64,000 nucleotides of DNA from CAYMUR01 sp964393615 (GTDB lineage: Bacteria > Planctomycetota > Planctomycetia > Pirellulales > Pirellulaceae): positions 15,169 to 79,168 of the forward strand of contig CAYMUR010000015.1 in the NCBI GenBank assembly GCA_964393615.1, written 5' to 3'. Shown here in pieces: positions 37,733 to 47,421 of this stretch. The translations under genes and the position numbers were made by a program. Position 1 is the first letter of the stretch; each line of letters opens with the position of its first letter. Under the pieces are notes generated by a model. That model was not told the DNA's origin and did not search any database. It saw nothing but the letters and a program-made list of their open reading frames with translations.

Positions 37733-38896
37733 TTATGGGGAGTCGCTAAGAACAGCGTTTCCCACCAGGTCGCAAACTCGTAGTTGAAATTGATACCGTT
37801 GTGCCCAGTTCTGTGTTTGTTCGTTTTGCAGGACCTTGAGCAGGATCGTGTTTTTGCCAGGTTGCAGTTCGGCCGGAACACGAAATTGGTCCATGCGCGT
37901 TCCTCGGTGATATTCCTCGCGGGCAAACAATAATTTGTCATTGATCCATAATTTCCAGGCGTTTGGCGTTCCTAAACGCAATTCGATGTTCTGGTTCTTT
38001 TCGCTCATAAATTCCGTGTGAGCGTACATGACCGACCCTTTGTAGTTTTCGATTGTTTCGGCAATGTTAATCAGTCCATAATCATCGTCGGTCGAGAGGA
38101 ACTGCCACTGAACCGTACCGAGTTGTCCGTCAAGTGAACCTTTGTAGTCAATCGTTGTTTCAGGCGGATAAATGATGTCGAAACCCTTCATTTCCCGGTT
38201 GTCAAAAGGCCCGATCAAATGCCAGCCGGAAAGGTAACCCAAGTGTCGTTGCAGATTGACAGTTTCGCCGAGTTTTTCCAGGGCAGAAACGATTTCCGTG
38301 ACTTGATCGTTGTCCACTGCCCCTCCTAGCGCTTGCTGGTAAGTCGTTTTTGCTTGTACGCTGTTTTCTGCATCGGTCAGTGTTTTAGCGTGTCGCAAGA
38401 GCCTCGCCACTGCATCACGACGAAACACGGGGCTCGGGTCTTCGAGGAATTGAGACAGCAACCGGTCAGGCAGTTGAGGATCGGATTTTAACAGCCACTC
38501 GTAAGCGAGCCGTCGTGCCCTGGGATTTCGCGAGGTATCACGTACCAATGTTTCCAAGGCGAGGGAGGGAAGTTCTACATTCGCTTGCACCGCCCGATCA
38601 GCAATCGTTTCGAAACTATTGCGCAACCAATTGGCGGCCAGTGGCCCCACGTTGTCAAATGCCTTGATGATTTCAGGAAGTGCCGAGACGTCCGCCGCTT
38701 CTAATGTGCGCAAGGCATGCCTGGCCTCCGTGTGGTCGTTACCTTGCCGATCGACCGATTGGATGGTCTTGATCAAAGTGGTCACATGGGATGATTCGTC
38801 CGGGGATTCCGCCGCGGTAACAGCCGGCAACGAAATCGTTAACAGAACAGCAAACAGAATCCAAAACATGGTTGGTTGTGCGAGATGGGATTGCAT
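37733..38896 (-). CDS. secreted HEAT-like repeat protein with C-terminal beta domain
   Basis: A 387-residue protein. AGGAGG ten bases before 38896 sets the start, and a signal peptide follows (about 8-30). Residues about 35-205 are alpha-helical repeats of HEAT type (for example PEIIKAFDNVGPLAANWLRN, and PVFRRDAVARLLRHA). Residues about 220-380 form a beta domain that starts YLSGWHLIGPFDN and includes KLWINDKLLFAREEYHRGTR, a pattern seen in carbohydrate-binding or PA14-like sandwich domains of planctomycete proteins. Role unknown. It precedes the PQQ propeller on the same strand. Confidence 0.8.
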   Translation of the reverse strand: MQSHLAQPTMFWILFAVLLTISLPAVTAAESPDESSHVTTLIKTIQSVDRQGNDHTEARHALRTLEAADVSALPEIIKAFDNVGPLAANWLRNSFETIADRAVQANVELPSLALETLVRDTSRNPRARRLAYEWLLKSDPQLPDRLLSQFLEDPSPVFRRDAVARLLRHAKTLTDAENSVQAKTTYQQALGGAVDNDQVTEIVSALEKLGETVNLQRHLGYLSGWHLIGPFDNREMKGFDIIYPPETTIDYKGSLDGQLGTVQWQFLSTDDDYGLINIAETIENYKGSVMYAHTEFMSEKNQNIELRLGTPNAWKLWINDKLLFAREEYHRGTRMDQFRVPAELQPGKNTILLKVLQNEQTQNWAQRYQFQLRVCDLVGNAVLSDSP

Positions 38897-39166
38897 GGGT
38901 GCCGCACCTCCTAAGGATACGAAACGATCTTCGACAGCCCTTCATGGTAGGGAATATCGTTCCTGGGTCAAGCGTACCGCCAACCGAGAAAAAGAATGGA
39001 CTGGCAGGGTGGTCAAGATTCTGATGTTGGCTGGAACAGCGAGTCGTAATTCAATCTTTTTTTGCCAGCTGTGGGGACCATGTTTGTTAACGTTGGAGGT
39101 GCAGCTGGGGTCGCTGGATTGTGTTTCCAGGCAACCGGCTGCCTGCTTTTGTTTAAGCAGCATGCC

Positions 39167-40816
39167 TTATGTTTCGATGAACGAGTAAGTCTGCACCAAC
39201 GCCACCGGCTCGTGGGAAATTTTGTCCCATGCATTCACGATGAAGTTTATCCGTAAGGATGCGGGGGTGGAAATGGCCTGCAAGGCCTCCACTTCGGTCT
39301 CCTGGAAATGTAATTTGACAAGTTGATCGCTGCCCTGAATAAGCCCTTTCGCCGAAAGTCCGTATTTGTATTCCCGGGGAACACCAAATGTGTAACTTGA
39401 TTCAAATTGCTGGATGGTGAAGTCGATGAGGTAGTCAGAGCTTTGCAGAGCGACAATCGCTTTCCTTTCTTCGTTGGTGTACGTGGAGCTCTCCATGACT
39501 TTGTGAATGTTGGCAAGTAGATTGTCCTGCGTGAGAGAATTAGAGAGGGACTTCGTTTCAGGTGCTTGGAGCGGTGTGGATTCGGGCCCGAGGTCTAGCG
39601 GTGATTCCGCTGGTTCCCACGAAGGCTCTGGGGTCGCTGGTGGCGTAGCGGGTGGAGGTGGCATTGCAGAAGGGACGGCCGGCGTAGAGGGGGCGTTGGT
39701 CGGTGTGGTTTGAGACGATCCTTGTGGATTCGGATTGGTTGCACCTTGGGTGTTGACTTGTGCGGAACTGGAACGAACCACTGGTTCGGCCGGTTGAAAA
39801 TGCGGGTCGGTATCGAGCTGGTTGGTCATGCACAGGTAAGTCACCACGTAGACCAGGGTAGCGAAGGCGGACATGCCGATCATTGCTGGAATGATGCCGA
39901 TACATAACGCCAACAGGCCCAGGGACATGACGGGGATACACATCAGCATTAGCCCACCACCGATCAAACAAATCGTCACCGTGTTTCCATTGGTGACGGT
40001 ATTTGACATCTGTAGTGCTTCCACTGGCCTGAGACCACGGTCGATTACCAAGAGTTGTGCTTGCGAGCATCTCAGTAGCAGCAGGCTGATGGGTGCTATG
40101 GCAATGATTCCACCCAGCGTAAATACTGCGAGGAGGACCTCTCGGTCCGCTTGTAACAGGGCGGCGATACCACAGGGAATACCGATTAGCACCAGGGAAA
40201 TGGCCAACCCTGCCAGGCCGATGCAGATCATGGCCAGTGCCGTGTTGACCAGGTAACGGCTTCCACTGAACAACTTGCCATAGTTGCTTTGCTGACCACG
40301 TGCCAGATCCAGTATGACCAGTGTTTGGCCAATCCCCAGCCAGAGTTGTATGGCCCCAGCTCCGAGGCTCGTGACGAATTGGGCGATGACAGTGATGAAC
40401 TCTTCTTGAACGGCTACGCTAACCGCTCCCATGATGGTGATTTGAAAGATATTGGTTGTATAGTTAATAACTCCGACGATAACGACGAGCATACAAATCA
40501 TTAACCACTCTTGTTGGAAAATTGCCCATGATTTGGAAAAAACTTCCGAGAAGGTGATCTGCCGGGGGGACCAACGACCAGATTCGTTGTGATCGTTTCT
40601 TGGAATGGAATGGGTTGCCGGTGCAGCGTAGGGATTGGGATGGTCGCCCGCTGCCGAGGGACCGGAAGTTTGCAATGGAGTGGCTGGTTCATTCGAATTG
40701 GGCGCCGTCGCCGTGAAGATAGTTTGGCAATTTTGACACCTTGCCCGGCGACCAATATGTTCGTCTGGGATTCGAAGCCGTTGCTGGCATTGGGGGCAAT
40801 TTAATTCAACCGGCAT
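39167..40816 (-). CDS. MJ0042-type zinc-ribbon membrane protein
   Basis: A 549-residue protein in four parts. Cys7, Cys10, Cys27 and Cys30 (CPQC ... CQNC) form an N-terminal zinc ribbon of the MJ0042 type. A proline-rich linker leads to five or six hydrophobic helices between about 105 and 345, similar to DUF975-like membrane domains. A second Pro/Ser/Thr-rich linker (about 355-430) precedes a C-terminal domain of about 110 residues with no match. The zinc ribbon would face the cytoplasm. Function unknown; the architecture is typical of planctomycetes. Confidence 0.8.
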   Translation of the reverse strand: MPVELNCPQCQQRLRIPDEHIGRRARCQNCQTIFTATAPNSNEPATPLQTSGPSAAGDHPNPYAAPATHSIPRNDHNESGRWSPRQITFSEVFSKSWAIFQQEWLMICMLVVIVGVINYTTNIFQITIMGAVSVAVQEEFITVIAQFVTSLGAGAIQLWLGIGQTLVILDLARGQQSNYGKLFSGSRYLVNTALAMICIGLAGLAISLVLIGIPCGIAALLQADREVLLAVFTLGGIIAIAPISLLLLRCSQAQLLVIDRGLRPVEALQMSNTVTNGNTVTICLIGGGLMLMCIPVMSLGLLALCIGIIPAMIGMSAFATLVYVVTYLCMTNQLDTDPHFQPAEPVVRSSSAQVNTQGATNPNPQGSSQTTPTNAPSTPAVPSAMPPPPATPPATPEPSWEPAESPLDLGPESTPLQAPETKSLSNSLTQDNLLANIHKVMESSTYTNEERKAIVALQSSDYLIDFTIQQFESSYTFGVPREYKYGLSAKGLIQGSDQLVKLHFQETEVEALQAISTPASLRINFIVNAWDKISHEPVALVQTYSFIET

Positions 40817-41152
40817 ATTCTTTCATGCTCCATGATGACGGCGGTTCACGAACAAAATAATCAGTGTGTCCAGATACGATGGACCAAACGATTGGCAGGA
40901 TGGATGGATGACAGGTTGGCCTGACACCTATACGAAACTGACTCGGAAGGGTGGTCTGCTTGCGAATTGCATCTGCCTCCCATTTTTTATGAATGAAAAT
41001 CGTAGAGTTGGTCGCGTCCCAGTCGTGTCGTGTTTTTATGGAAGCGAGGAGGAGCTGTGGTGGTATGAGGTGAAGGGGGAGAGGCTGGTCACGGATGTCA
41101 GAGGCCACAGTTTTTTTGCATTGGCTGCTACCTGTTATAACTTGCTGGCCAG
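40817..41152. other. 336-base spacer
   Basis: It lies between cytidine deaminase and the zinc-ribbon membrane protein, both on the minus strand. No gene is supported and no strong terminator hairpin was seen; it presumably separates the nucleoside-salvage operon from the next transcript. Confidence 0.35.
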
Positions 41153-41554
41153 CTAGGACAAAGGTCTCTCAGTAAATGGTTTGGGCAGTAACTCACTCAA
41201 TCCAACTCGACGTACCTCTGGCGGCTGTTGATCGGTGACCAGCAACACCGACATTTCGGCCGCAAATTCGGCCAAAACCTGGCGACAGGCGCCGCAGGGT
41301 GCTGCTCCGTTTTGAGTCGCTATCGCTATCGCTGTTAACTCCCGGTGTCCGGCAGTAACGGCCGTTGTCACGGCGACTTGTTCGGCACAAACCGTCAATC
41401 CATAGGAACGGTTTTCTACATTGCAGCCACGGAAAATCATGCCCGAACGCGTGCGTACGGCAGCACCGACCTGGTACTGGGAATAATTAGCGTAAGCTTG
41501 TTGGCGTGCTTCGCAGGCGGCGGTGATCAGTTCATTTTGTTCAGTGGGCGTCAT
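41153..41554 (-). CDS. cdd: cytidine deaminase
   Basis: A 133-residue enzyme of the normal length for tetrameric cytidine deaminase. The zinc site is complete: CAEQ (Cys-Ala-Glu, catalytic Glu) and PCGAC (two Cys ligands). It deaminates cytidine and deoxycytidine to the uridine forms in the cytoplasm. Its ATG overlaps the stop of the pyrimidine phosphorylase gene by four bases (ATGA), so translation is probably coupled. Its product is the substrate of that phosphorylase, which fits the shared operon. Confidence 0.95.
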   Translation of the reverse strand: MTPTEQNELITAACEARQQAYANYSQYQVGAAVRTRSGMIFRGCNVENRSYGLTVCAEQVAVTTAVTAGHRELTAIAIATQNGAAPCGACRQVLAEFAAEMSVLLVTDQQPPEVRRVGLSELLPKPFTERPLS

Positions 41555-42849
41555 GTTGTTCCGATAATTCTTTCTGCCACCAGTTGCGGTTGGGTTGGTT
41601 GGTTCGGACCAATGGTGATGGCTTTTTGTACCACAGAGGTCGCTGGTTCCCGCTGGGCACCGGTGGCAAACAGTCGGACCAGCGGTTGTCCACGCTCGAC
41701 CAGATCACCGAGTCGCACCAGCATTTGCAAGCCAACGGAATGGTCAATCCTGTCTGTTTGACATTGCCGGCCCCCCCCTAATTGTGTCAAAACATGGCCC
41801 ATACAGCCGGCGTCCATTCCCTGTACATAACCTGACTCTGGCGCAGTGATTTCGATCTCGGGAGCCACCTTGCGCCGTGTTTCCAGGTTTCCTCCTTGTG
41901 CGACCACCATGGCACAAAATTTTTCGTAGGCCTGTCCCCCTGACAAGTATCCCTGCAGCGTTGTCTGAGCCGCGGCAACCGAAGTGGCGAGGCCTGTTTG
42001 GACCAGTAATTCTGCTCCCAAGTGGAGGGTCAGTTCCCGCAAGTCAGCGGGCCCCGCATTTTTCAAACTGTCCACGGCTTCTTCCACTTCGACGGCGTGT
42101 CCGATCATCGTTCCCAGTGGCTGGTTCATGTCACTCAGGAATGCGCATGACGGCAATTGCATCTGCTCTCCCACGGAGACTAGTGATTCTGCCAGTTCCT
42201 TGGCCTGTTCCCGGGTTTTCATGAATGCCCCTGAGCCAAACTTGACATCCAACACTAATGCGTCCAGGTTCTCAGCCAGTTTTTTGCTCATAATACTGGC
42301 GGTGATTAAAGGGATTGAGGAAACGGTTGCGGTGACATCTCGCAGCGCGTAAAGTTTTTGGTCGGCCGGCACCAGTTCGGGAGATGCGCCCGTGATGACG
42401 CAGCCGATCTGTTCTGTTAACTGTTGGATTTCCTCGATGGTCAGGTCAGTCCGAAAACCGTTGATTGATTCAAGTTTGTCCAGGGTTCCGGCTGTCGGTC
42501 CCAGGCCTCTTCCGGACAACATGGGAACTTGTAATCCGCTGCAGGCGAGGAGTGGTGTGAGTACAAGAGACACTTTGTCGCCGACACCACCGGTAGAATG
42601 TTTGTCGACTTTGGGCGTCACTGTCGAGGACCAATGAAGCGTTTTTCCGGAGGCAAGCATCTGCCTGGTGAGTGCTGCTGTTTCCGCAGCACTCATGCCT
42701 TGCAGGTAGATGGCCATTGCCAATGCGGACATCTGGTAATCCGGCATCTTTCCACGGCTGAACCCGTCGACGAATGCGGAGATTTGATCGTCCGTTAATT
42801 CGAGTCCATCACGTTTACAGGCGATAATGGATGCTGGAGTCAATGGCAT
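41551..42849 (-). CDS. deoA: pyrimidine-nucleoside (thymidine) phosphorylase
   Basis: A 432-residue enzyme. The signature STGGVGDKVSL (about 85-100) binds phosphate, and GRGLGPTAGTLDKLESI and the VDSLKNAGPADLREL segment match the family. It splits thymidine, deoxyuridine or uridine with phosphate, giving base plus sugar 1-phosphate. The length matches deoA/pdp; sequence alone does not tell thymidine phosphorylase from the broader pyrimidine phosphorylase. It lies 131 bases after the first purine phosphorylase gene and overlaps cytidine deaminase. Confidence 0.94.
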   Translation of the reverse strand: MPLTPASIIACKRDGLELTDDQISAFVDGFSRGKMPDYQMSALAMAIYLQGMSAAETAALTRQMLASGKTLHWSSTVTPKVDKHSTGGVGDKVSLVLTPLLACSGLQVPMLSGRGLGPTAGTLDKLESINGFRTDLTIEEIQQLTEQIGCVITGASPELVPADQKLYALRDVTATVSSIPLITASIMSKKLAENLDALVLDVKFGSGAFMKTREQAKELAESLVSVGEQMQLPSCAFLSDMNQPLGTMIGHAVEVEEAVDSLKNAGPADLRELTLHLGAELLVQTGLATSVAAAQTTLQGYLSGGQAYEKFCAMVVAQGGNLETRRKVAPEIEITAPESGYVQGMDAGCMGHVLTQLGGGRQCQTDRIDHSVGLQMLVRLGDLVERGQPLVRLFATGAQREPATSVVQKAITIGPNQPTQPQLVAERIIGTT

Positions 42850-42980
42850 GTTGCTGATGGTAAATCACCGATGGAGATGATGCCATACCATGCATGGGAC
42901 TCTCACGTCAGAGCAGGCAAGGCTTGCCGGCTGAATTTTAGAACGCCAGGTTTGACGGTGCCCAGGTGTCTCTTGCAATA

Positions 42981-43838
42981 TTATCCAGCGGAGGAGAGGC
43001 TCTCCGTTGCTGCGCTCAGGTTTTCTTGTGAAAGTACCCCGCTGACGATGGCGCGCAGCTTGGGCTCGACGGAAGCAGCGATCGAGATGACGTCCTCGCC
43101 TGTCGTCGGGGAGAGCTTGTCAGGAAGGCACATATTGGTCACTGTCGACAATGCCAAGACACGGATACCGGCGTGTGCCGCTACCAGTACTTCGGGAACC
43201 GTCGACATTCCTACGCTGTCTCCCAATTGTCGGAGGAACCGGTATTCGGCTCGTGTTTCATAATTAGGGCCTGTGAGTCCTAGGTAAACACCCGGGTGTG
43301 CCACAAAATGATTCGATCGAGCAATCGACAACGCCCGCTCGATCAGTTTTGTGTCATAAGGTCGGCACATGTCTGGAAAACGAGGCCCCCAGCTGTCATC
43401 GTTGCTGCCAACCAGTGGGTTGTTCCACATCAAGTTGATATGGTCTTCCACGATCATGATGTCGCCAGGGGAAAATTTTGGGTTCAATCCACCGCTGGCG
43501 TTAGAAATGATCAATTGTTCAATGCCTAAAGCTTGCATCATCCGGACTGGTAGTGTGACTTGCTGTGGTGAATAGCCTTCGTAAAGATGAAACCGACCTT
43601 CCATGGCCATCACGGGAACACCGGCCAGCGTGCCACACACCAGTTGTCCTTGGTGTCCCATGGCAGTGGCCCGTGGAAAATGTGGGATGTTTTTGTAGTC
43701 GAAGATCGCTTGGACAGTGATATGTTTGGCCAGTTCGCCTGACCCAGTGCCCAGGATGATACCGGCCGTGGGGCGGTGTGGCCATTGGTTGCAGATGGCG
43801 GAGACTGCCTCGTCAATTTGAGCACGTAAGTGGTGCAC
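42981..43838 (-). CDS. punA: purine nucleoside phosphorylase (Asn specificity form)
   Basis: A 285-residue enzyme of the trimeric PNP family. LGTGSGE (phosphate loop), GRFHLYEGY, GPNYETRAEYR (Glu194, equivalent to human Glu201) and VTNMC with Asn235 at the place of human Asn243 are present. Asn there is the usual residue for 6-oxopurine nucleosides (inosine, guanosine). The loop RQLGDSVGMSTVP lacks one residue compared with the neighbour (RMIGADVVGMSTVP). The start is GTG at 43838. It is one of two tandem paralogues, 81 bases apart. Confidence 0.93.
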   Translation of the reverse strand: MHHLRAQIDEAVSAICNQWPHRPTAGIILGTGSGELAKHITVQAIFDYKNIPHFPRATAMGHQGQLVCGTLAGVPVMAMEGRFHLYEGYSPQQVTLPVRMMQALGIEQLIISNASGGLNPKFSPGDIMIVEDHINLMWNNPLVGSNDDSWGPRFPDMCRPYDTKLIERALSIARSNHFVAHPGVYLGLTGPNYETRAEYRFLRQLGDSVGMSTVPEVLVAAHAGIRVLALSTVTNMCLPDKLSPTTGEDVISIAASVEPKLRAIVSGVLSQENLSAATESLSSAG

Positions 43839-43919
43839 GATGTTCGGCCTGGGGATCAGGATGTTGTGTCGCAGAGGTGTAGAGCGAATGGCGAATGGCT
43901 ATTGATTTTCTGTCCCGTG

Positions 43920-44801
43920 TTATCGCTTGCGTGCTGCTTCACGAGCCAACGCTCCACAGACTAGCGCACGTAGCTTTGGCTCTGCCTCCTTGGCGATCGC
44001 GATGATCTCCTCGACGTTTGCTGGTTGCAGGGCATCCGCTAAGCACATGTCGGTGATGATTGAAAAACCGACAACTCGCAGATCGCAATGTGCCGCCACG
44101 ATCACTTCGGGAACGGTTGACATGCCCACCACGTCCGCACCAATCATGCGCAGGAAGCGGTACTCAGCCCGTGTTTCCAGGTTAGGACCGGTGACGGCTA
44201 CCAGAACTCCACGGTGTGCCACGATGTTTTCGTGACGTGCGATCTCCAACGCTTCGTCTACTAGTTGCAGCGCATAGGGTTCGCTCATGTCAGGAAACCG
44301 TGGTCCGAGTCGGTCATCATTGATGCCAATCAGCGGATTGTCTCCCATCAAGTTAATATGGTCTTCGATGACCATGATATCTCCGCAGCGGTAGTTCGGA
44401 TTCATTCCTCCCACGGCGTTCGAGACCACCAGTAATCTGGCACCCAGCGCTTTCATGACACGAACAGGCAAGGTGATTTGTTTCAGGGGATAGCCCTCGT
44501 ACTGGTGGACGCGGCCTTCCATTGCGATGACTTGCAAGCCTTGTAATGTGCCACAGACCAATCGGCCGCGATGACTCGTGGCGGTCGAACGTGGAAAATG
44601 GGGGATCGCGTCGTAGTCCACCGTGGCCGCTACGTCAATCTGGTCCACGAGACTGCCTAGTCCGGTACCCAGAATGATCCCCACATCGGGGCTTTGGTCC
44701 CACATACTCTTGATGTGATCGCTGGCTTCCCGGATTTGATCGAATAATTCAAGCATGCCCAGCCTTTCTTGCGGTACCATGGTGCTTTCTTGCGACACCA
44801 T
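43920..44801 (-). CDS. purine nucleoside phosphorylase paralogue (Asp at the specificity position)
   Basis: Up to 293 residues. Same family as the next gene (LGTGLGS, GRVHQYEGY, GPNLETRAEYR, GMSTVPEV). At the position of human Asn243 it has Asp251 (IITDMC). In the sister enzyme methylthioadenosine phosphorylase this position is Asp, and in human PNP the Asn-to-Asp change allows adenosine to be used. So this copy may prefer 6-aminopurine nucleosides; this is inference. The start is uncertain: ATG at 44801, 44780 (these two lie in a 21-base tandem duplication) or 44756, the last giving MLELFDQIREASD without the duplicated leader. Confidence 0.9.
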   Translation of the reverse strand: MVSQESTMVPQERLGMLELFDQIREASDHIKSMWDQSPDVGIILGTGLGSLVDQIDVAATVDYDAIPHFPRSTATSHRGRLVCGTLQGLQVIAMEGRVHQYEGYPLKQITLPVRVMKALGARLLVVSNAVGGMNPNYRCGDIMVIEDHINLMGDNPLIGINDDRLGPRFPDMSEPYALQLVDEALEIARHENIVAHRGVLVAVTGPNLETRAEYRFLRMIGADVVGMSTVPEVIVAAHCDLRVVGFSIITDMCLADALQPANVEEIIAIAKEAEPKLRALVCGALAREAARKR

Positions 44802-45510
44802 GGTGGTTATCTCGTATCGTAATATCAGGGACTGTCAGTTCTTCCTGCCAGGCTGGCGACCTGGTTGAGAAACGGGTCCTGGTGCGATCACTTTGGATCA
44901 TGGTCCTCCAGATTGAATCGACGACGATGGGCTAGTGCCTTGAAGTTTCTAGAGTTTTACAGCTTCTGACGAAAAAAAATCCTTGCGCATCAAAGACATC
45001 GATGTTCTTGGAAGAAGAATGTAACCGATCATCGTCAAGACGTCTATCAAGTTGCCGGTGCCATTTTCATTGCCTGTCCCGTGTCATGGGTGATGGCAGG
45101 CCAGGCGTACCATCCGATTCGTGCGATTGATCAGTTTGTTGATCCTGCCGGTGTGTGTCGTGACAAGAAGATTAACCATATCGGTGAGCGATTGTTGCGG
45201 GCGGATTGCCCCTGAAATTGGATCAAGGCCAGAAGGCTGCTTTCGGTTTTCGAGAGGAATTTTTCTCAACTTGTAAAATAATATTGGAAAAATCTTTCAA
45301 CACGTGGCGGATGGTTTTTAATTGTACTATGCTGAAAGAACCGCCATGGGGCACGTCATGCAATGTTAAAAAGGATGAAAGGTGCTCGACAGGAGTTGCT
45401 TCTTTCCTGTGACAGATTCATGTAGGGCGTTGGAAACGTATCATTACCGACGCGGGATGTATCTGATGGGTGTGATAAATAGACGTGATGTATAGAAAAG
45501 AGACTACCTC
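44802..45510. other. 700-base divergent spacer
   Basis: It separates the nucleoside-salvage genes (minus) from a plus-strand secreted protein. AT-rich around 44960-45000 and 45255-45330. No gene supported. It presumably holds both promoters. Confidence 0.4.
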
Positions 45511-46170
45511 ATGCTGAAACGCATTCTTATGTTGAACCGCGTTGTCTTCGGGATTCTGTTTTTACGGGCCCTCTGTGTTGCGAACGGTGTAGTCATTTCG
45601 GCAGAGCCAGATGCCCCTCCACAAATGCCGTTGCAACATACAGGAATCTTGACGGGGATCAAAGCTCCTTACCTGCAAGTCAAAGTTGGCGAAGCGACCT
45701 GGGTGTACAAAGTGGAGGCTGAGGCGGACAAGATCCATTACAGTGCAGAAGCAAATCTTGCCTGGCTGCGTCCAGGACTTTTGGTGCGTTACGATGGTGC
45801 CGATGCGAAAGGAAAAATCACTGCGCCGTTAAAGGAGTTATTTGTTTTTTCGGCGACTCCTGATTCTGCATTGGGTATCCAGGATGACGGTGACGGGACG
45901 TATCTGGTGGCTGGCCATCTGAAAAGCTTTAAAAAAGGGCGGATGACGGTGGTTGTCGGCCGGCGGAAAGCGATCGTGGAATTAGCCAAAGATGCTGAGA
46001 TTCATGTCAAGTATTGGAATCTTGAGCTGATGCAGTTGGGTGACCAGATACAAGCGATGGGACATTATTTTGTCAAAGGGAAAGGTATTGTAACTTCGCT
46101 GCACGTGATTGCCCAATCAAAATTGGATGCGCCGAAAAAGAAAAAACGGCGCCAACGGCGCAAGATCTGA
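45511..46170 (+). CDS. small secreted protein with basic C-terminus
   Basis: A 219-residue protein. A signal segment (about 9-31) precedes a beta-rich mature part with repeated Val/Lys alternation (LQVKVGEATWVYKVEAE; MTVVVGRRKAIVELAKDAEI). The tail is strongly basic (KKKKRRQRR). I do not recognise a family. The tail could bind nucleic acid or acidic polymers. It stands alone between two spacers. Confidence 0.65.
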   Translation: MLKRILMLNRVVFGILFLRALCVANGVVISAEPDAPPQMPLQHTGILTGIKAPYLQVKVGEATWVYKVEAEADKIHYSAEANLAWLRPGLLVRYDGADAKGKITAPLKELFVFSATPDSALGIQDDGDGTYLVAGHLKSFKKGRMTVVVGRRKAIVELAKDAEIHVKYWNLELMQLGDQIQAMGHYFVKGKGIVTSLHVIAQSKLDAPKKKKRRQRRKI

Positions 46171-46434
46171 ACACCAACGATCGGTGGTTGTAATGTGTCA
46201 GGTTTCAGGCAGAGGACCTGATCTCGGCGGGGGCAGCGGCTGGTGCCAGGTGTCGGAAAGGATGCTCTGGACAAGCTGTGACGGACTTTCGTCCCTGCGC
46301 CGGAACTGAACGACCGGTCAAGGCAGGGTCTCCAGGTGATGCCATAGGAATTTGTCTGGGAACGCTGTCTGCTGGCAATGGTTTCTGACGACTTAAATTT
46401 TTTGTGAGCGCGCTGTTTGTGAGCGTGCTGCTTG

Positions 46435-47421
46435 TCAGGACGCTGGTGGTTGTGGCTCGGGACGCGTGGGACGAATGAGTTGCAGCGTCTCCGACAAATT
46501 GCCAATGGCAGAGGACGCACCGACGGCGGTCACGCAACAAGCCCCTGCTGCGGCTGCCAGTTGTCCACTTTTCTCGAGTGGCAGATCATCCAGGATGCCA
46601 GTCAGCAGGCCAGCATAGAAACAATCGCCGGCTCCTGTCGTATCGACAATCGGACCGGGAGGATTGACAGCTGCGACGGTTACATACTCTCCTGAGCGTG
46701 GACTAAGCAGGGCGCCGCGGGCACCGAGCTTCACGCCGAGTATTCCTGGTGCCCCACAGTCTCGATACGCTTGGATCATGTGGTGTGGTTTGGTTTGGCC
46801 TGTTTGATGATGTGCCTCGGTGAAGCTGGGAACGTACACATCCAGTTCCGGGAGGATGTGGTCCAGTGGCTGCATTTTGCCACCGGTGCCGGCGGCGTCC
46901 AGTGCCGTCTGGCAACCGGTACGGCGGATTTCACGGAGAATTTCCGGCAAACTGTGGTCAAAGTCGGGCTGCAACGAGTAGTAGCCGACAAAAGCCATTC
47001 GGCTATTGGCAAAAAGGTCCAGGTTTTCGAGGAACAGATCCTGGTTCAATCCAGTGAGCGCTCCGGGGGCATGGGCAAAGCTTCGTTCGCCTTCGGTGTC
47101 GATCAAAACCAGTGTCGTACTCGTGGGCTGATCGGCATGTGTTATCAGGCGACTCGTATCAATTTTTTCTGCGGTCAATCGTTCTCGAAGAAGATTTCCC
47201 CAGTGATCGTGTCCTACATAGCTGAATGCGGCAACACGTTTTCCGAACCTTGCCATGGCGATGGCAGAATTCGCCACCAAACCACCTGTCGTCGCTTCGA
47301 TGGGATCTACCAACACGAGATCTTTTGGTGTAATTCCGCAACCTACGGGTAAGGGGTGCACCAGAATATCGCAGCCAAGTGTTCCACACAGGACACAGTC
47401 AATGGTTGGGGAAGTATTCAT
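46435..47421 (-). CDS. PfkB-family carbohydrate/nucleoside kinase
   Basis: A 328-residue kinase. The PfkB first signature region (GGLVANSAIAMARFGKRVA) and the second signature with the catalytic base (VDTTGAGDCFYAGLL) are present. Family members phosphorylate ribose, adenosine, fructose or similar with ATP. Nearness to the nucleoside-salvage block would suit a ribokinase or nucleoside kinase, but it is separated from it by another gene and a large spacer. Divergent from ettA. Confidence 0.87.
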   Translation of the reverse strand: MNTSPTIDCVLCGTLGCDILVHPLPVGCGITPKDLVLVDPIEATTGGLVANSAIAMARFGKRVAAFSYVGHDHWGNLLRERLTAEKIDTSRLITHADQPTSTTLVLIDTEGERSFAHAPGALTGLNQDLFLENLDLFANSRMAFVGYYSLQPDFDHSLPEILREIRRTGCQTALDAAGTGGKMQPLDHILPELDVYVPSFTEAHHQTGQTKPHHMIQAYRDCGAPGILGVKLGARGALLSPRSGEYVTVAAVNPPGPIVDTTGAGDCFYAGLLTGILDDLPLEKSGQLAAAAGACCVTAVGASSAIGNLSETLQLIRPTRPEPQPPAS

